Under the pieces are notes generated by a model. It was not told the origin of the DNA. It saw only the letters and a list, made by a program, of their open reading frames with translations, and did not search any database. Shown in pieces: positions 26,072 through 36,361 of a stretch of 64,000 nucleotides of DNA. Made by a program: the position numbers and the translations under genes. The first letter of the stretch is position 1; every line of letters starts with the position of its first letter. Source of the DNA: Caprella mutica (Eukaryota; Arthropoda; Malacostraca; Amphipoda; Caprellidae); the NCBI GenBank assembly GCA_947561585.1, contig CANNZV010001835.1, positions 1 to 64,000 on the forward strand, given 5' to 3'.

Positions 26072-26679
26072 TGCGCTTGGCTCCGGGCGATCTGGTCCTG
26101 CATGTGTGTGTTGATGAGCGAGGCCACATACGCCTGGTCATAGGGCATGACGTCGCGCAGCATCGTGGTCGACGCCTGGCCTTTGTCGACCTGGTCGAGA
26201 TGTCGGCTGACGGCATCGGCGCCGTGCTCGGCAATCAAGGCAGTAGCCAACGCCGCGCAGCCATCAGGGAACCGGGACCGAACATCGGCCACATACAGCA
26301 CCCACCAGCCATCGGTATGTGCACGCCACGCCGCGTCGCTGCGATCCTGTTTCGAGTCCCACACCTCAACGGCTCTGCCCGCCGCAGCGACCACATCGTC
26401 TTCGTCTTCGGTCTCGAAACGCCACAGAACGTCTCGGACATGCCAGCGACCGCGCTTGGGGGTCCACAACGCGTCGCGATCGGCCGTGGCCAACGACAGA
26501 CGTTTGATCTCCTCAAGCGCTTGAGCATGAAGCCAACACACCGACACTCCGCACCGATCGCCCCGTTGGTAACCCAGACGATGCTCGCTACATGGACCCT
26601 CGACCCGCATCGGCCAGGTCGCGTCACAGGTCGATCGTTGGGTCCTCGATGGCGTCGATTTCCAGCTCACAACCAACAC
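26068..26679 (-). CDS. Hypothetical protein co-transcribed with the integrase
   Basis: Up to 203 aa; the coding-like part starts later (ATG 26610 would give about 180). Soluble and Trp-rich, with ALWTPKRGRWHVRDVLWRFE and DAVSRHLDQVDKGQASTTML. No family is recognised. The 4-bp overlap with the integrase gene implies joint expression and perhaps an accessory role in recombination. Confidence 0.5.
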   Translation of the reverse strand: MLVVSWKSTPSRTQRSTCDATWPMRVEGPCSEHRLGYQRGDRCGVSVCWLHAQALEEIKRLSLATADRDALWTPKRGRWHVRDVLWRFETEDEDDVVAAAGRAVEVWDSKQDRSDAAWRAHTDGWWVLYVADVRSRFPDGCAALATALIAEHGADAVSRHLDQVDKGQASTTMLRDVMPYDQAYVASLINTHMQDQIARSQAQ

Positions 26680-26734
26680 CCTAGCGGCCAGAATACTAGG
26701 TAGTGAGAACCGTAAGTTATCGATAGTCAGAAGC

Positions 26735-27913
26735 CTAGGTTCGAGTGTCTAGGTACTGGCGGCGAAAGCGATCAAGGTCGGTGCCCATGCTGCACACCCA
26801 TGGTCCGAGGCGAAGCGAACGTGCCCACTGGCCATCTGAATCGCATGGCGCTACGAGGTACGAGATGCCTTCTCCTCTTGGGTCGAAGACCACCTCTAGC
26901 TCATGTTCAGGAGCGGGATTCTTTGGTGGGGCGATGCGGAGTACCCGGTCGATCAACGTGATCCGGCCAATCATCCAAAACCCGACTCCTGGCCAAACGT
27001 CTTCGGTGACCGCGTTTTCGCCATGTTCCGCCAGGTAGTGCCTTGTGAGATCGGCGACGAGTTCCTCAAGCTTTCCGTGCTCAGCATTGCAAGCCTCGTG
27101 AACCCGGGTCACTACACCAGGGACGTCAACTCCGGTCAACGCTGCGACTCGTGAGCGGACCCACTCGGGCACGATGTGTTCCCGATTCGTGGGCAGACCA
27201 CCGAGTGGCTTTGTGCAAAGCGGGCAACACTCCGATCCCGGAACATCAATGCCGTCAAGATTCACGAACGTGAATCGGGTGTCTTTGGTCGGTTGCCATA
27301 CCTCGCTATGCGCGAACGACTTGAGAGCCATCTCGTGAAGGTTCGGTGTTGCTCTGCGTCCGTAGCTACTTCGGAGATAGATCCTTGGGTCTTCCTCTGA
27401 CACGAGCTCAGAAACAGCGTGGAAGAAGAGACTGCAGCCGAGTTTCGTGAATCGATACTCCAGCGCAAACGAAGAGAGCTCACGCACGCGATCCAGCAAG
27501 GGGCTCGTTCTCGTCAGGCCAATGACGCGTGGGGAGCCGTCGTGAGTGAGATGGAGGTTCACACCGTCCGCAACAGTCTCGAAGAGGGCGTCAACCTGAG
27601 CTCCGGCACGCTTGAGCTCAAGCAGCCTTGCGTGCTCGACAGCCTCGAGCTCTTCGACACACCATATGGGCGATTCAAGTACGAACACCGGTATCCAAAC
27701 TCCGTCAAGCCCAGTTGAGGACAGAAGGTCATCGGTATGGAAGTAGTCGATCTTCGCCTTCCAGCTCACCGGTCCGATTCCGGGTTCGGGAGGAAGATTC
27801 AGCTGCCGTCCATGCTTTGTCGCCACGCTTCGACCGTAAGGGTCCGAAGCGCAGCCCTCCATCGGGGTCTTCCCTTGGCTCCGCTCCCACCGCATAGCCA
27901 TTGGACCAGACAA
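26735..27913 (-). CDS. HNH endonuclease-type protein next to a DNA methyltransferase
   Basis: Up to 392 aa from a TTG at 27913; the ATG at 27901 is an alternative and no ribosome binding site decides. The N-terminal 200 residues are unrecognised. A zinc-bound HNH-like module is near residues 230-300: C-x2-C in CCPLCTKPLGG, then NREHIVPEWVRSRV with the metal-binding EH, then HEACNAEHGKLEEL. HNH proteins cut DNA as homing or restriction nucleases. It begins 29 bp after the methyltransferase gene, so the pair could form a restriction-modification system. The methyltransferase is broken, so the nuclease is either inactive, differently controlled or self-tolerated. Confidence 0.6.
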   Translation of the reverse strand: MSGPMAMRWERSQGKTPMEGCASDPYGRSVATKHGRQLNLPPEPGIGPVSWKAKIDYFHTDDLLSSTGLDGVWIPVFVLESPIWCVEELEAVEHARLLELKRAGAQVDALFETVADGVNLHLTHDGSPRVIGLTRTSPLLDRVRELSSFALEYRFTKLGCSLFFHAVSELVSEEDPRIYLRSSYGRRATPNLHEMALKSFAHSEVWQPTKDTRFTFVNLDGIDVPGSECCPLCTKPLGGLPTNREHIVPEWVRSRVAALTGVDVPGVVTRVHEACNAEHGKLEELVADLTRHYLAEHGENAVTEDVWPGVGFWMIGRITLIDRVLRIAPPKNPAPEHELEVVFDPRGEGISYLVAPCDSDGQWARSLRLGPWVCSMGTDLDRFRRQYLDTRT

Positions 27914-27942
27914 CGGGGCCCACTCATTGGTCCCAGTACGAC

Positions 27943-29681
27943 CTAAGAGGGAAGCAACAGTTGAGCGACCGCTGTCTCGATGCCGGGCCCGACTTTTGAT
28001 CCGGCGAGAGCTTTGCGTATGCGGCTCCTCATTTGCCCGTGTGCCTTCATTGCTGGCACCTCAAGGGCTTCGACAAATCGTTCGGCGGCTTCGCCCAGGG
28101 CAGAAAGCTCCACGTGAAGATCGGATTGCTCGTCGAAGATGGGAACCGGAACGTTCCATAGATGCGAGCTGATGTGACGACCCCCGCCCTTCCCAGAGAC
28201 CATGAATGGCTCGGCTGCCTTGGTCACCGCAGCGCTGTTTAGTACAGCGCAGATGTAGTGCGCCTCTTCAATGGTTTGGGCTGCCGCCCAGTTGAGCTGG
28301 TGTTCAACAATGGCGTCGAGTGTTGTGATTCTGCAGGCGGTGACGTGCATGCCTGAAGCGCCGTAGACGACGCGTATGGGCGCCATCGGGTACTGGGATG
28401 TGAGCTTCGAGTAGTGGTTGACGTTGTCGGCCAGTGACCGGTTCTCAGCTTGGTTGTCTGCCCAGAGTCTCTGCGCCTTTGTCCACCAGCTGCTGAGTCC
28501 TTGGTGGTCTCCAATTTGTGTGTCACTGAGCATCTTGCCGTTGCTGATGGGCAGGACCGTTTCGACCGGATTGCGTTGCCAGAAGGGCATGACCGATTCG
28601 CCGAGCAGCATCGGGTGTACGAACTGGGTCTCAAGTACGCCCTCGAGGTTGTCGAGCTCCTTCCAGACACCTTTGCTGTAGGAGCCTTTGGAGGATTGGA
28701 CGGCTCTACGCCCCATTCCGACGCCAAGCGCTGGCGCTGCGGCGGGTTCCACTGTGGTGAGGACTCGTGGGTAGATGTTGGCGCCGTTCGCGAACCGTTC
28801 CTTGTACGGGGACATTTCGGTGGCGCCGTTGGCGACGACTGCGATGGCCTCGGCCCGTGTGATCGTGGGCTTGATCTCGCTCCACGAAGCTGTCGGGTCC
28901 TTGAGCTTGCCAGTCCAACGGTCTACCTCGGCGGGCATCTCTGAGCTATTGCGGGATCGCTGACCGAAGATCACACACGCTGTTCGGGGGAAGAACCGAT
29001 GGCTGATTGGGGAAACGTCCCACGATTCCTCGAATGCCACATAGGTCGTGCCAGATGGCGTTGGGTAGCTGCCGGATCGAAGACCGTTCGACTGACCTCT
29101 TGTGAGCACCCCAGCGGGCATCACGAACGCGAACCGACCGTTCGGTGAGAGGTAACGTTCGACGGCTCGAGCAACGAAGAGATCCGATAGGTCCTGGTGG
29201 GTGGCGACGTGTTTGCCGGACCAGAGGCCTCGTTCTTTCGACATCTTTTGGAAGACATCCTTCATCGAATCGGTCATGAACCGGTAGGCGAGCCACGGCG
29301 GGTTGCCGACGAGAACATCTCGCCGATTCTCTTCGCGGGCGAGCCACGCTGGACGGGCAAGATTGCGGACGAAGTAGCCCCAGATGTGGTTGCGTCGTTC
29401 ATCGTGGAGTCGACACATGGTGCTGAACGTGTTCGTGATGGTCTGAAGATCGCTGCCCGATAGCCCATGCCGCCGGGCGACCGGGGTGATCGAGGGATGT
29501 GGGGTGTTTCGCTCTCGATCTGAGGCGAGCTCCGACAGTTCTGCGACAAGTGAGTCAAAGCGGTCTGCGTCGTCGAGCAGCCGTTGTGGGAACGCGAGCT
29601 GATCTGAGTACAGCTGCAGGCCATCCAATGTGTCCACATCGAACGTGTCGGACGCGAAGAGGTCGTCATCTCTCCCCCACT
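27943..29681 (-). pseudogene. N6-adenine DNA methyltransferase (Eco57I/type IIG-like), 5'-truncated
   Basis: The surviving roughly 580 residues contain the catalytic motif IV (RRDVLVGNPPWLAYRFM) and the downstream SPNGRFAFVMPAGVLTRG segment of gamma-type adenine methyltransferases. A target-recognition-like C-terminal half follows (WNVPVPIFDEQ). The N-terminal part that should carry the AdoMet-binding motif I is missing. The frame enters directly from the 222-bp element, whose ATG at 29790 and 36 codons form a chimeric start. Without motif I methylation is unlikely. The HNH gene follows it. Confidence 0.78.
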
Positions 29682-29903
29682 CGGGTCCCAGCATTAGCGG
29701 ACCAAGAATCAACGTTAGTGAAATCAAACCGGCCGAATCCAGGGGTTTCAGAGAGCCGGGCCCGTGATAGAAGTAGATCGTCAGCGACACTGTCTGCAGC
29801 CCTGCGAGTCTCAGAGCACAGGCCGCTGAACAGGGAATTCAGGATCGCTCAGCTGCTCTCAAATCCCTATCGTTGTTTTCCAGTCCGCTAATGCTGGGAC
29901 CCG
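29682..29903 (+). mobile_element. 222-bp MITE-like element, copy 2 of 3
   Basis: It has the same perfect 21-bp terminal inverted repeats as copies 1 and 3 and the same orientation as copy 3, with about three internal substitutions. It separates two genes that have both lost their 5' ends: the methyltransferase to the left and RHS2 to the right. It therefore sits on a deletion junction and not on a simple insertion site. Confidence 0.8.
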
Positions 29904-32900
29904 AAGTACGACTTCGCAGCTCGCCAAGATGCCAACGGCGCCTGGGAGGACGTTCCCGTCGATCTGTACTGCACGGGCTCCTGCACCGTGGAGACTCCGT
30001 CGTTCTTCGAGTTGTACCGCATCATCTCGGTGACCTCCTACGCCGGGTCCTCGCGGGTGGGTCGTGACGTGTTGACTCAGTCGTGGCCCGCTGCCCCGAA
30101 CCTCGATCCGGGCGATGTTGATTCTCCGAAGATCTGGTTGGACAGCATCCAACACCGCGGCATCAGCGACTCCTCCGCGAACTCGAACCACCCTGTGGTG
30201 TACACCCCGAAGTATCTAGCGAACCGTGTCCGCCACGTCGGCAACGGCTTCTCGGGGGTCGCGTCGATGACGATGCCCCGCATTGAAACAATCACGACTG
30301 AACTGGGTGGCGAGATCACCTTTACCTACGGTCAGCCCTACCCGCCGAACCTGGCCAGCAGCACTCATCCTTGCAGTGTCGTGTCGGGCAACTCGGTGTC
30401 TAACGTGCGGCGCCCGTGCAACATGTTCCCGAAGTACTACACGAACGATGTTGGCCAGACCGCCCCGATTTTCTTCAACAAGTACGTCGTGACCAAGCTC
30501 CGTCAAGACCCCCGCAACGGGGGATCTGACTACCTGGAATCCGACTACGTGTACAACACGGCGCCGGACTGGGCGCTTGGCAGCCAGTGGGGTTTCACCG
30601 CCCAGGAGAACGGCGGCAACCCGAGCTACCGGCTGTGTGAGTACGGGTATGGCTGCAACCTGTGGAACGAGTACCGGGGACACCGTGAGGTCACCGTGGT
30701 TGACCGTTCCGGCATGAAAACGAATTACGCGTTCTACACCGGCATGCACGAAGATCGCCACAGCTCCAGCACCTATGTTGCTCTCGCTTCAGCAGAGCCC
30801 ACCAACCCGGCGGTGCATATTTACACCGCAGCCGGGCAACAGATTGACAACAAGGTTGAGAGCCGCGGCCGGACCCTGTCAACAGAACAAGCCGACGCGA
30901 GTGGCCAATCACTTGGCTTCACCCAAGAATTCATGAGCTTCGTGGTGGTGCCGACCGCTGCGAGCTGGCCGGTTGTGCGTCGTAACTCGCTCCTTCGCCG
31001 CTACCCGGTGATGATTGACCCCGACGGTGTCGAGCCGACCACGAACACCCGCCATGACACCCGGTTCGACGGCTTGGGTCGGCCGTATCGTTCGGTCGAC
31101 TACCGCACCTACGGCTCGGTTGGCACGAACCCCACCGGTGACGATGTCACCACCTGCACCGCGTACATGCCCCACACCGCGACCGGCGCGTGGATCGTTT
31201 CCGCCCAGCAACGCGTCGCGACCTTCGCTTCCAGCACTCATGACTGCTCAGCTGTTCCGACAACGAGCATCTGGCATGCCGGCGCAACCTTCACCTACGA
31301 CGGCACCAACAGCACCACCACGCCACCCACCCGCGGGCGGGTCCACCGGACCCGGACGTTCCTGCGCCAGAACCTCGCCGAGTCGTCCTGGCCCGCCACG
31401 AACTACACCTACTTCGCGAACGGCCTTGTCGACACGATGACCGCATCAACGAGTGCGGAGACTGACTATGACTATGACTATGACGCTTGGGGACACCTGA
31501 ACAGCGTCGACGGGCCGTTCGCCAACGACACCGTCACCACCATCACCGATAAACGGTGGGGAACACCCATCACCATCAATGACCCTGCAAGCGGTGTCAC
31601 CACGATTGGCTATGACGGCCTCGGCCGGATCAAAGACGCCGACCTCCCTGACCCGGATGGGGCGAGTCACAACAAAGACTCGCTGATCTTCAACTACACG
31701 ATCTCGAACACCGCAGCGACGCCTTCACGCGTGAAAGTTCAGACGCTGCGCCAAGCGGGCGACGGGACGGGTGAGTACGTCACGAGCTACAGCTTCACTG
31801 ACGGTCTTGGACGACAGGTCCAGTCCCAAACGGTCGACACCGTGAACTCCACCAGCATGATCCTCGCCTACACCCGGTACGGGCCGACCGGGGCTGCACA
31901 AGACGTCCTCACGCCAGTGTTTTCCAACAGCACACCCGGCAACTACACCCTGTTGAGCCAAGGGCAGATCTCCACCAGCGACCGGACCCTCACGACCTTC
32001 GCCAGCAACGGCGACGTCACCACCCAAGTCATGGATGGCTCCACGCCCAAGATCACCACGCTCACCCAACGCCGCGGCATCAAAACCATCGTCACCACCG
32101 CGGGCCAAACCAGCAGTTCGTGGGTGGACGCACGCGGCAACACGATCAAGACCCAAGACATCGGCGGGCAGATCACCGACTACGTCTACAACCTCCGTGA
32201 CCAGGTCACCGAGATCGAAGGCCCGGACGGCGCCAAAATCAACACCTACTACGACCACTGGCAAACCGCCCCGACCCGGATGATCGACCCGTCCCTCGGC
32301 ACCATCAACTACGCCTACGACAACCACGGCCGCCTGAAAAGCCAGGAAGACGGCAACGACAACGAGCTGTTCGTCAACTACAACATCCAGTCTCAGCCGA
32401 TCAGCCTCAACGTCGACTCAGCGAACGGCGATCCGGTCTCCTCGTGGGGCTATGACACCCTCGGGCGCGTCACCCAAACCAACCACTACAACGACCCCGG
32501 CAACGCTCTGACCACGGTCACCAAGGACATCGCCTACACGGGCCGTAGCGAACCCGAAACGGTGACATGGAATATCCCCGGCCTCGTTCCTCCACAAACC
32601 ATCGCCTACACCTACCGCCAAACCGGCGGCATCGAAAACGTCACCTACCCCAACGGCCAAGTCGCCGGGTATGACTTCGACAACCTCGAACGCGAAAACA
32701 GCTACCAATACGGCCCGGATGTTCTCGGCACCGATGCGGCATACACCGCACGAGGCCAGCTCAACACTCTCGACTACGGCCTCGCTGGAACACAGGCCAC
32801 GTTCAACCTTTCCTACGCCTATGAGGACTGGTCCGGGCGTCTTGACCAGCGGACAGCGTCCTCAGCCGGGACCGTCGTGCAGCAACAGTCCTATGACTGG

Positions 32901-35600
32901 CTCGCCAACGGCAACCTCGCCGCCATCCACGACACCAGCCCAGGCGTGGCGCAGTGGCAGTGCTTCGGATACGACTCCTCCAACCGTCTCATCGACGGCT
33001 ACACCAACAACACAGGCTGCAACAACGGACCGAACAACAACGGACCCGACCCCTACAGCGTTGACTACACCTACCACCCCAACGGCAACATCAACACCGC
33101 CAACGGCACCGGGACACTCAACACCACCTACAACTACGGCGCCGGTGCAGCAGGCCCCCACGCTGTCACCTCCGCTGGAGCGAACAGCTACCAGTACGAC
33201 GCAGGCGGAAACCAAACCGTCCGCAACATCGCCGGGCAAACCTCGAACCTGATCTACGACGTGCAAAACCGTCTCATCGGGATCGACAGCCCCGGTACCG
33301 ACAACGACCTCGCAGCGCTGTACGACGCCGACGGTGTGCGCGTCCGCCGAGACATTGGTGACACCACGAGCTTCTACATCACCGACAACTACGAAATCAC
33401 CCGCACCCCAGACACCGGCGGCGGGACCACCACGACAACCCAACCCACCACGACAACCCAACCCACCACAACAACCACACAACCAACAACCACCACAACC
33501 CAACCCACCACCACTATTGCTGGCGGCACCAAGACCGTCACGGTCCGCGTCAGGACCTGGCAGACCGCCAACTTCGACCTCGAAGTGAACGGCACTGTCG
33601 AAGGTTCCGCCTCGGTGAACTCCGGCTCCTGGGTACTAGAGGACTTCACTGTCCCGGCATCAGCCAGCATTGGTGACCTGCGGATCGTGTTCTCCGACGT
33701 GCCCAACGCCAACCTCACACTCGACTGGATCCAGATCGACGGCACCCAATACCAAGCCGAAGCACCCGAAACCCTCATCGACGGCTACCGGAACAACGGC
33801 TCGTGCCAACCCGCAGGCAACCACCAAACCCAAATCATCAAATGCGCCGGGTTCTTCGACTTCGCCGGACACGCAACCGGCGGCACCACAACAACAACCA
33901 CCGGCGGTGGGACAACCACAACCACCCAGCCCACCACCACAACCACAACCGGCGGAACAACCACAACCACGACCGGTGGCGGCACCCAGACACTCACCGT
34001 CCGGGCTAAAGCGGGATGGGGTACACCCAACTACGAAGTCGAAGTCAACGGCGCCGTGGTCGGAAACCAGACCCTCACCCACGGCGCCGGATGGGTCCAA
34101 CACGACTACACCATCGACGCCGCCGCTGACGCCAACGACATCCGCATCCTCTACCCAGTCGACAACGGCACCTTCGACCTCGACTGGATCGAACTCGGCG
34201 GCACCACCTACCAAGCTGAAAGCCCCGACGTCATCAGCCAAGGCCACTGGATCTCCGGATCAGGCTGCCAAAGCGCGGGCAACCACCAAGTCCAATCCTT
34301 GCCATGCGACGGCTACTTCGACTTCGCCAACGTCTACACCGGCGGAGGCAGCGGATCACGCACAGCCGCAACCACCACAAGCGCGTCAACACCAACCGCA
34401 TCGACAACGAGCGGATCAACAACGACCGGTGTTGTGATCAACGGCGGCCAGGGCGCCAGCGGCCCCCGTGTCATTGATCCCTCAGCGTTCATGCAGACAG
34501 GCACGATCGACGAGATCACCGTGCACCACGTCTTCGCCGGGCAACGCATCGGCTACACCCGCAACAGCACCTACACCGCCGTCGTGACCGACCACCTCGG
34601 ATCAGGAGCCGTCGACCGGACCGGAGACGGCGCCACCACCGTGCAGCGCCACACACCCTTCGGCGCCACACGAGGAGCCACCGCGAATCAGTTGGGCACC
34701 GACTTCACCTTCACCGGTCAAACCGACGAGGCCGGGACCGGGTTGATCGACTACAATGCCCGCCACTACGACCCACAACTCGGCCGCTTCACCATGGCTG
34801 ACACCATCCTCGACGGCCTCAACCGCTACACGCACGTAAGCAACAACCCGATTCGCTTTATTGACCCGACCGGCCATGCAGACTGTCCGCCAGCCGACGT
34901 CGGCTGCAACTCTCGGTCTGCCGCGGACCACGCCAATGGGCGACAGGCACAGGTAGCTTTTCAAGCTTGCATGCATGGGTCGCAGGTTCACTGCGACGGA
35001 TTCGGATCGCTGGACGATAGCAGTCACTTCAACGCGGTCCGGGCAGCTGGCAACCTCGTCCAGGACTTGGCCAAAGGCTTTGTTGACGGAATCACGCTAG
35101 CCAGTTGCCGTGGCCTACTGACCGAGTCCTCTACTGACGTGCGGTACGGCCAAAGCGTAATGTGTGGTGTTGAGCTTTCGGGCGTAGGCGCAGCCGTAAA
35201 CGCGGTCAAGAATGGAGTAGGGAGAGCGTTGCTCGCAGGTCAGGCGGACGATGTCGTGCGAGCGGGGCTGACGGATGATGTTATCCGTCTAGCTGACGGC
35301 AACTTGACGGGAAGCGGGGAGACCGTGCTGGGCCACTTCGCCGATGACTACATCGGTATCGCCCAGCAACGTGGAGCAAGCTACTTCGACATCGGAGATG
35401 CGTGGGATGGTCTTAGCGACGCCCAGAGGTGGGCCGCCAACCGGAGAGTTCTGGATGCAGCCATCACGAACGGCGACCGAGTCACCCTCGTGACATCGAG
35501 AGCGAACATCCGTTTCCCGTCTGCGCTCGCAACCGAGATCCAGTACCTAACGGCCAATGGGTATGTTTGGATTGACGATGTTAGTCTGGCGCTCAAGTGA
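29904..35600 (+). CDS. RHS/YD-repeat polymorphic toxin with two CBM60-like domains, 5'-truncated (RHS2)
   Basis: The frame is open from the element boundary at 29904. The first possible start is GTG 29988 (1870 aa). By comparison with RHS1 about 650 N-terminal residues, including the export signal, are missing. YD repeats fill 31400-33390. A Thr/Pro/Gln linker (33424-33530) leads to a CBM60-like beta-sandwich (TVTVRVRTWQTANFDLEVNG ... LTLDWIQIDGTQYQAEAPE). A second linker and second copy end near 34345. The RHS core (TGLIDYNARHYDPQLGR) is near 34740, then DPTGH and a roughly 235-residue tip with no named family. The tip and the overlapping immunity gene look intact. Without a signal and N-terminal domain the full protein is unlikely to be delivered; carbohydrate binding is inferred. 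Confidence 0.85.
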   Translation, partial: KYDFAARQDANGAWEDVPVDLYCTGSCTVETPSFFELYRIISVTSYAGSSRVGRDVLTQSWPAAPNLDPGDVDSPKIWLDSIQHRGISDSSANSNHPVVYTPKYLANRVRHVGNGFSGVASMTMPRIETITTELGGEITFTYGQPYPPNLASSTHPCSVVSGNSVSNVRRPCNMFPKYYTNDVGQTAPIFFNKYVVTKLRQDPRNGGSDYLESDYVYNTAPDWALGSQWGFTAQENGGNPSYRLCEYGYGCNLWNEYRGHREVTVVDRSGMKTNYAFYTGMHEDRHSSSTYVALASAEPTNPAVHIYTAAGQQIDNKVESRGRTLSTEQADASGQSLGFTQEFMSFVVVPTAASWPVVRRNSLLRRYPVMIDPDGVEPTTNTRHDTRFDGLGRPYRSVDYRTYGSVGTNPTGDDVTTCTAYMPHTATGAWIVSAQQRVATFASSTHDCSAVPTTSIWHAGATFTYDGTNSTTTPPTRGRVHRTRTFLRQNLAESSWPATNYTYFANGLVDTMTASTSAETDYDYDYDAWGHLNSVDGPFANDTVTTITDKRWGTPITINDPASGVTTIGYDGLGRIKDADLPDPDGASHNKDSLIFNYTISNTAATPSRVKVQTLRQAGDGTGEYVTSYSFTDGLGRQVQSQTVDTVNSTSMILAYTRYGPTGAAQDVLTPVFSNSTPGNYTLLSQGQISTSDRTLTTFASNGDVTTQVMDGSTPKITTLTQRRGIKTIVTTAGQTSSSWVDARGNTIKTQDIGGQITDYVYNLRDQVTEIEGPDGAKINTYYDHWQTAPTRMIDPSLGTINYAYDNHGRLKSQEDGNDNELFVNYNIQSQPISLNVDSANGDPVSSWGYDTLGRVTQTNHYNDPGNALTTVTKDIAYTGRSEPETVTWNIPGLVPPQTIAYTYRQTGGIENVTYPNGQVAGYDFDNLERENSYQYGPDVLGTDAAYTARGQLNTLDYGLAGTQATFNLSYAYEDWSGRLDQRTASSAGTVVQQQSYDWLANGNLAAIHDTSPGVAQWQCFGYDSSNRLIDGYTNNTGCNNGPNNNGPDPYSVDYTYHPNGNINTANGTGTLNTTYNYGAGAAGPHAVTSAGANSYQYDAGGNQTVRNIAGQTSNLIYDVQNRLIGIDSPGTDNDLAALYDADGVRVRRDIGDTTSFYITDNYEITRTPDTGGGTTTTTQPTTTTQPTTTTTQPTTTTTQPTTTIAGGTKTVTVRVRTWQTANFDLEVNGTVEGSASVNSGSWVLEDFTVPASASIGDLRIVFSDVPNANLTLDWIQIDGTQYQAEAPETLIDGYRNNGSCQPAGNHQTQIIKCAGFFDFAGHATGGTTTTTTGGGTTTTTQPTTTTTTGGTTTTTTGGGTQTLTVRAKAGWGTPNYEVEVNGAVVGNQTLTHGAGWVQHDYTIDAAADANDIRILYPVDNGTFDLDWIELGGTTYQAESPDVISQGHWISGSGCQSAGNHQVQSLPCDGYFDFANVYTGGGSGSRTAATTTSASTPTASTTSGSTTTGVVINGGQGASGPRVIDPSAFMQTGTIDEITVHHVFAGQRIGYTRNSTYTAVVTDHLGSGAVDRTGDGATTVQRHTPFGATRGATANQLGTDFTFTGQTDEAGTGLIDYNARHYDPQLGRFTMADTILDGLNRYTHVSNNPIRFIDPTGHADCPPADVGCNSRSAADHANGRQAQVAFQACMHGSQVHCDGFGSLDDSSHFNAVRAAGNLVQDLAKGFVDGITLASCRGLLTESSTDVRYGQSVMCGVELSGVGAAVNAVKNGVGRALLAGQADDVVRAGLTDDVIRLADGNLTGSGETVLGHFADDYIGIAQQRGASYFDIGDAWDGLSDAQRWAANRRVLDAAITNGDRVTLVTSRANIRFPSALATEIQYLTANGYVWIDDVSLALK

Positions 35601-36010
35601 GAGAACTGCTCGACATCCTGGACACCTCGCTCAGCTTCCTGATCGCTTCTGGGGACTATCGGGTCGTCCGCTCCACTAGCAAAGCTGGTACGTCCGAGGC
35701 GTCTGTTCGCTTGGAATCAGAGCACCTTCAGCTCGAATTGGTGACCGGCCGAGATGGGCCATCGATCCGGGTTCGCCCGAACTCTGAGGCTTCGGAAGAC
35801 TGGTTTTGGCTGGGCGTGCTTCGAAGGCTAGTACTTGGAGAGACACCGGGGAGCGACTTGCTCGACGAGACATCGGAGAGCTTCCTGCGCCTCCATCTCC
35901 CGTCGATCGAGACACGAGCGATCCAAGACTCGGCTGGTCTTGTCGCTGACCTTCTTCGTGCCCGTGACGATCGGGCAAGGCAGTTGTTTGGCGGCCCATC
36001 GATCAGCTGA
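35597..36010 (+). CDS. Candidate immunity protein for the RHS2 tip
   Basis: 137 aa starting at a GTG that overlaps the RHS2 stop (GTGA). Soluble, acidic, mixed alpha/beta, with ASVRLESEHLQLELVTGRDG and EDWFWLGVLRRLVLGETPGS. No named family. Overlapping position, small size and acidity are the usual signs of a polymorphic-toxin immunity gene. It is intact although the toxin scaffold is truncated, which fits selection to keep immunity against kin. Confidence 0.65.
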   Translation: MRELLDILDTSLSFLIASGDYRVVRSTSKAGTSEASVRLESEHLQLELVTGRDGPSIRVRPNSEASEDWFWLGVLRRLVLGETPGSDLLDETSESFLRLHLPSIETRAIQDSAGLVADLLRARDDRARQLFGGPSIS

Positions 36011-36361
36011 GTCAGGGAGGCATTGATACTCCTATGTCAATGCGGGCAGGTCTTTGAGGCCCCTCGTTACGGTCGGCGCGATATCGGGTCAACTGGACCT
36101 GTTTGTCCTGGTCAAACGATCGCTGCGCCTTGGCTCCGGGATCAACGCCAGTGGGACAAATCGAGCACTGCACTCATCGTATTCCCCCTGGTCACAGGGC
36201 TGAGGAGGCGATATGTCCTGCTACCTGACCCCATATTGTTCGAACCGTAACGAGGGGCCGAGTGGGCCGACGCCAGTGATTCAGCCAAGATCGAGATGGT
36301 CGACGAGGCCCGCGACTGGTGGCTGCTCAAATCCGGCGGCGATTCATCCAAGTTCCGTGAG
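36011..36361. other. Mostly non-coding stretch with a short gene scrap
   Basis: From about 36254 to 36361 a plus-strand frame of about 36 codons (KIEMVDEARDWWLLKSGGDS) has coding character and is cut by the 222-bp element. Nothing else convincing is seen. Confidence 0.4.

Noticed and set aside
33424..33984. Short CCACCACAACC-type repeats as a possible CRISPR or satellite
   Set aside because: They are in-frame Thr/Pro/Gln linker codons of RHS2, with no spacers and no cas genes nearby.
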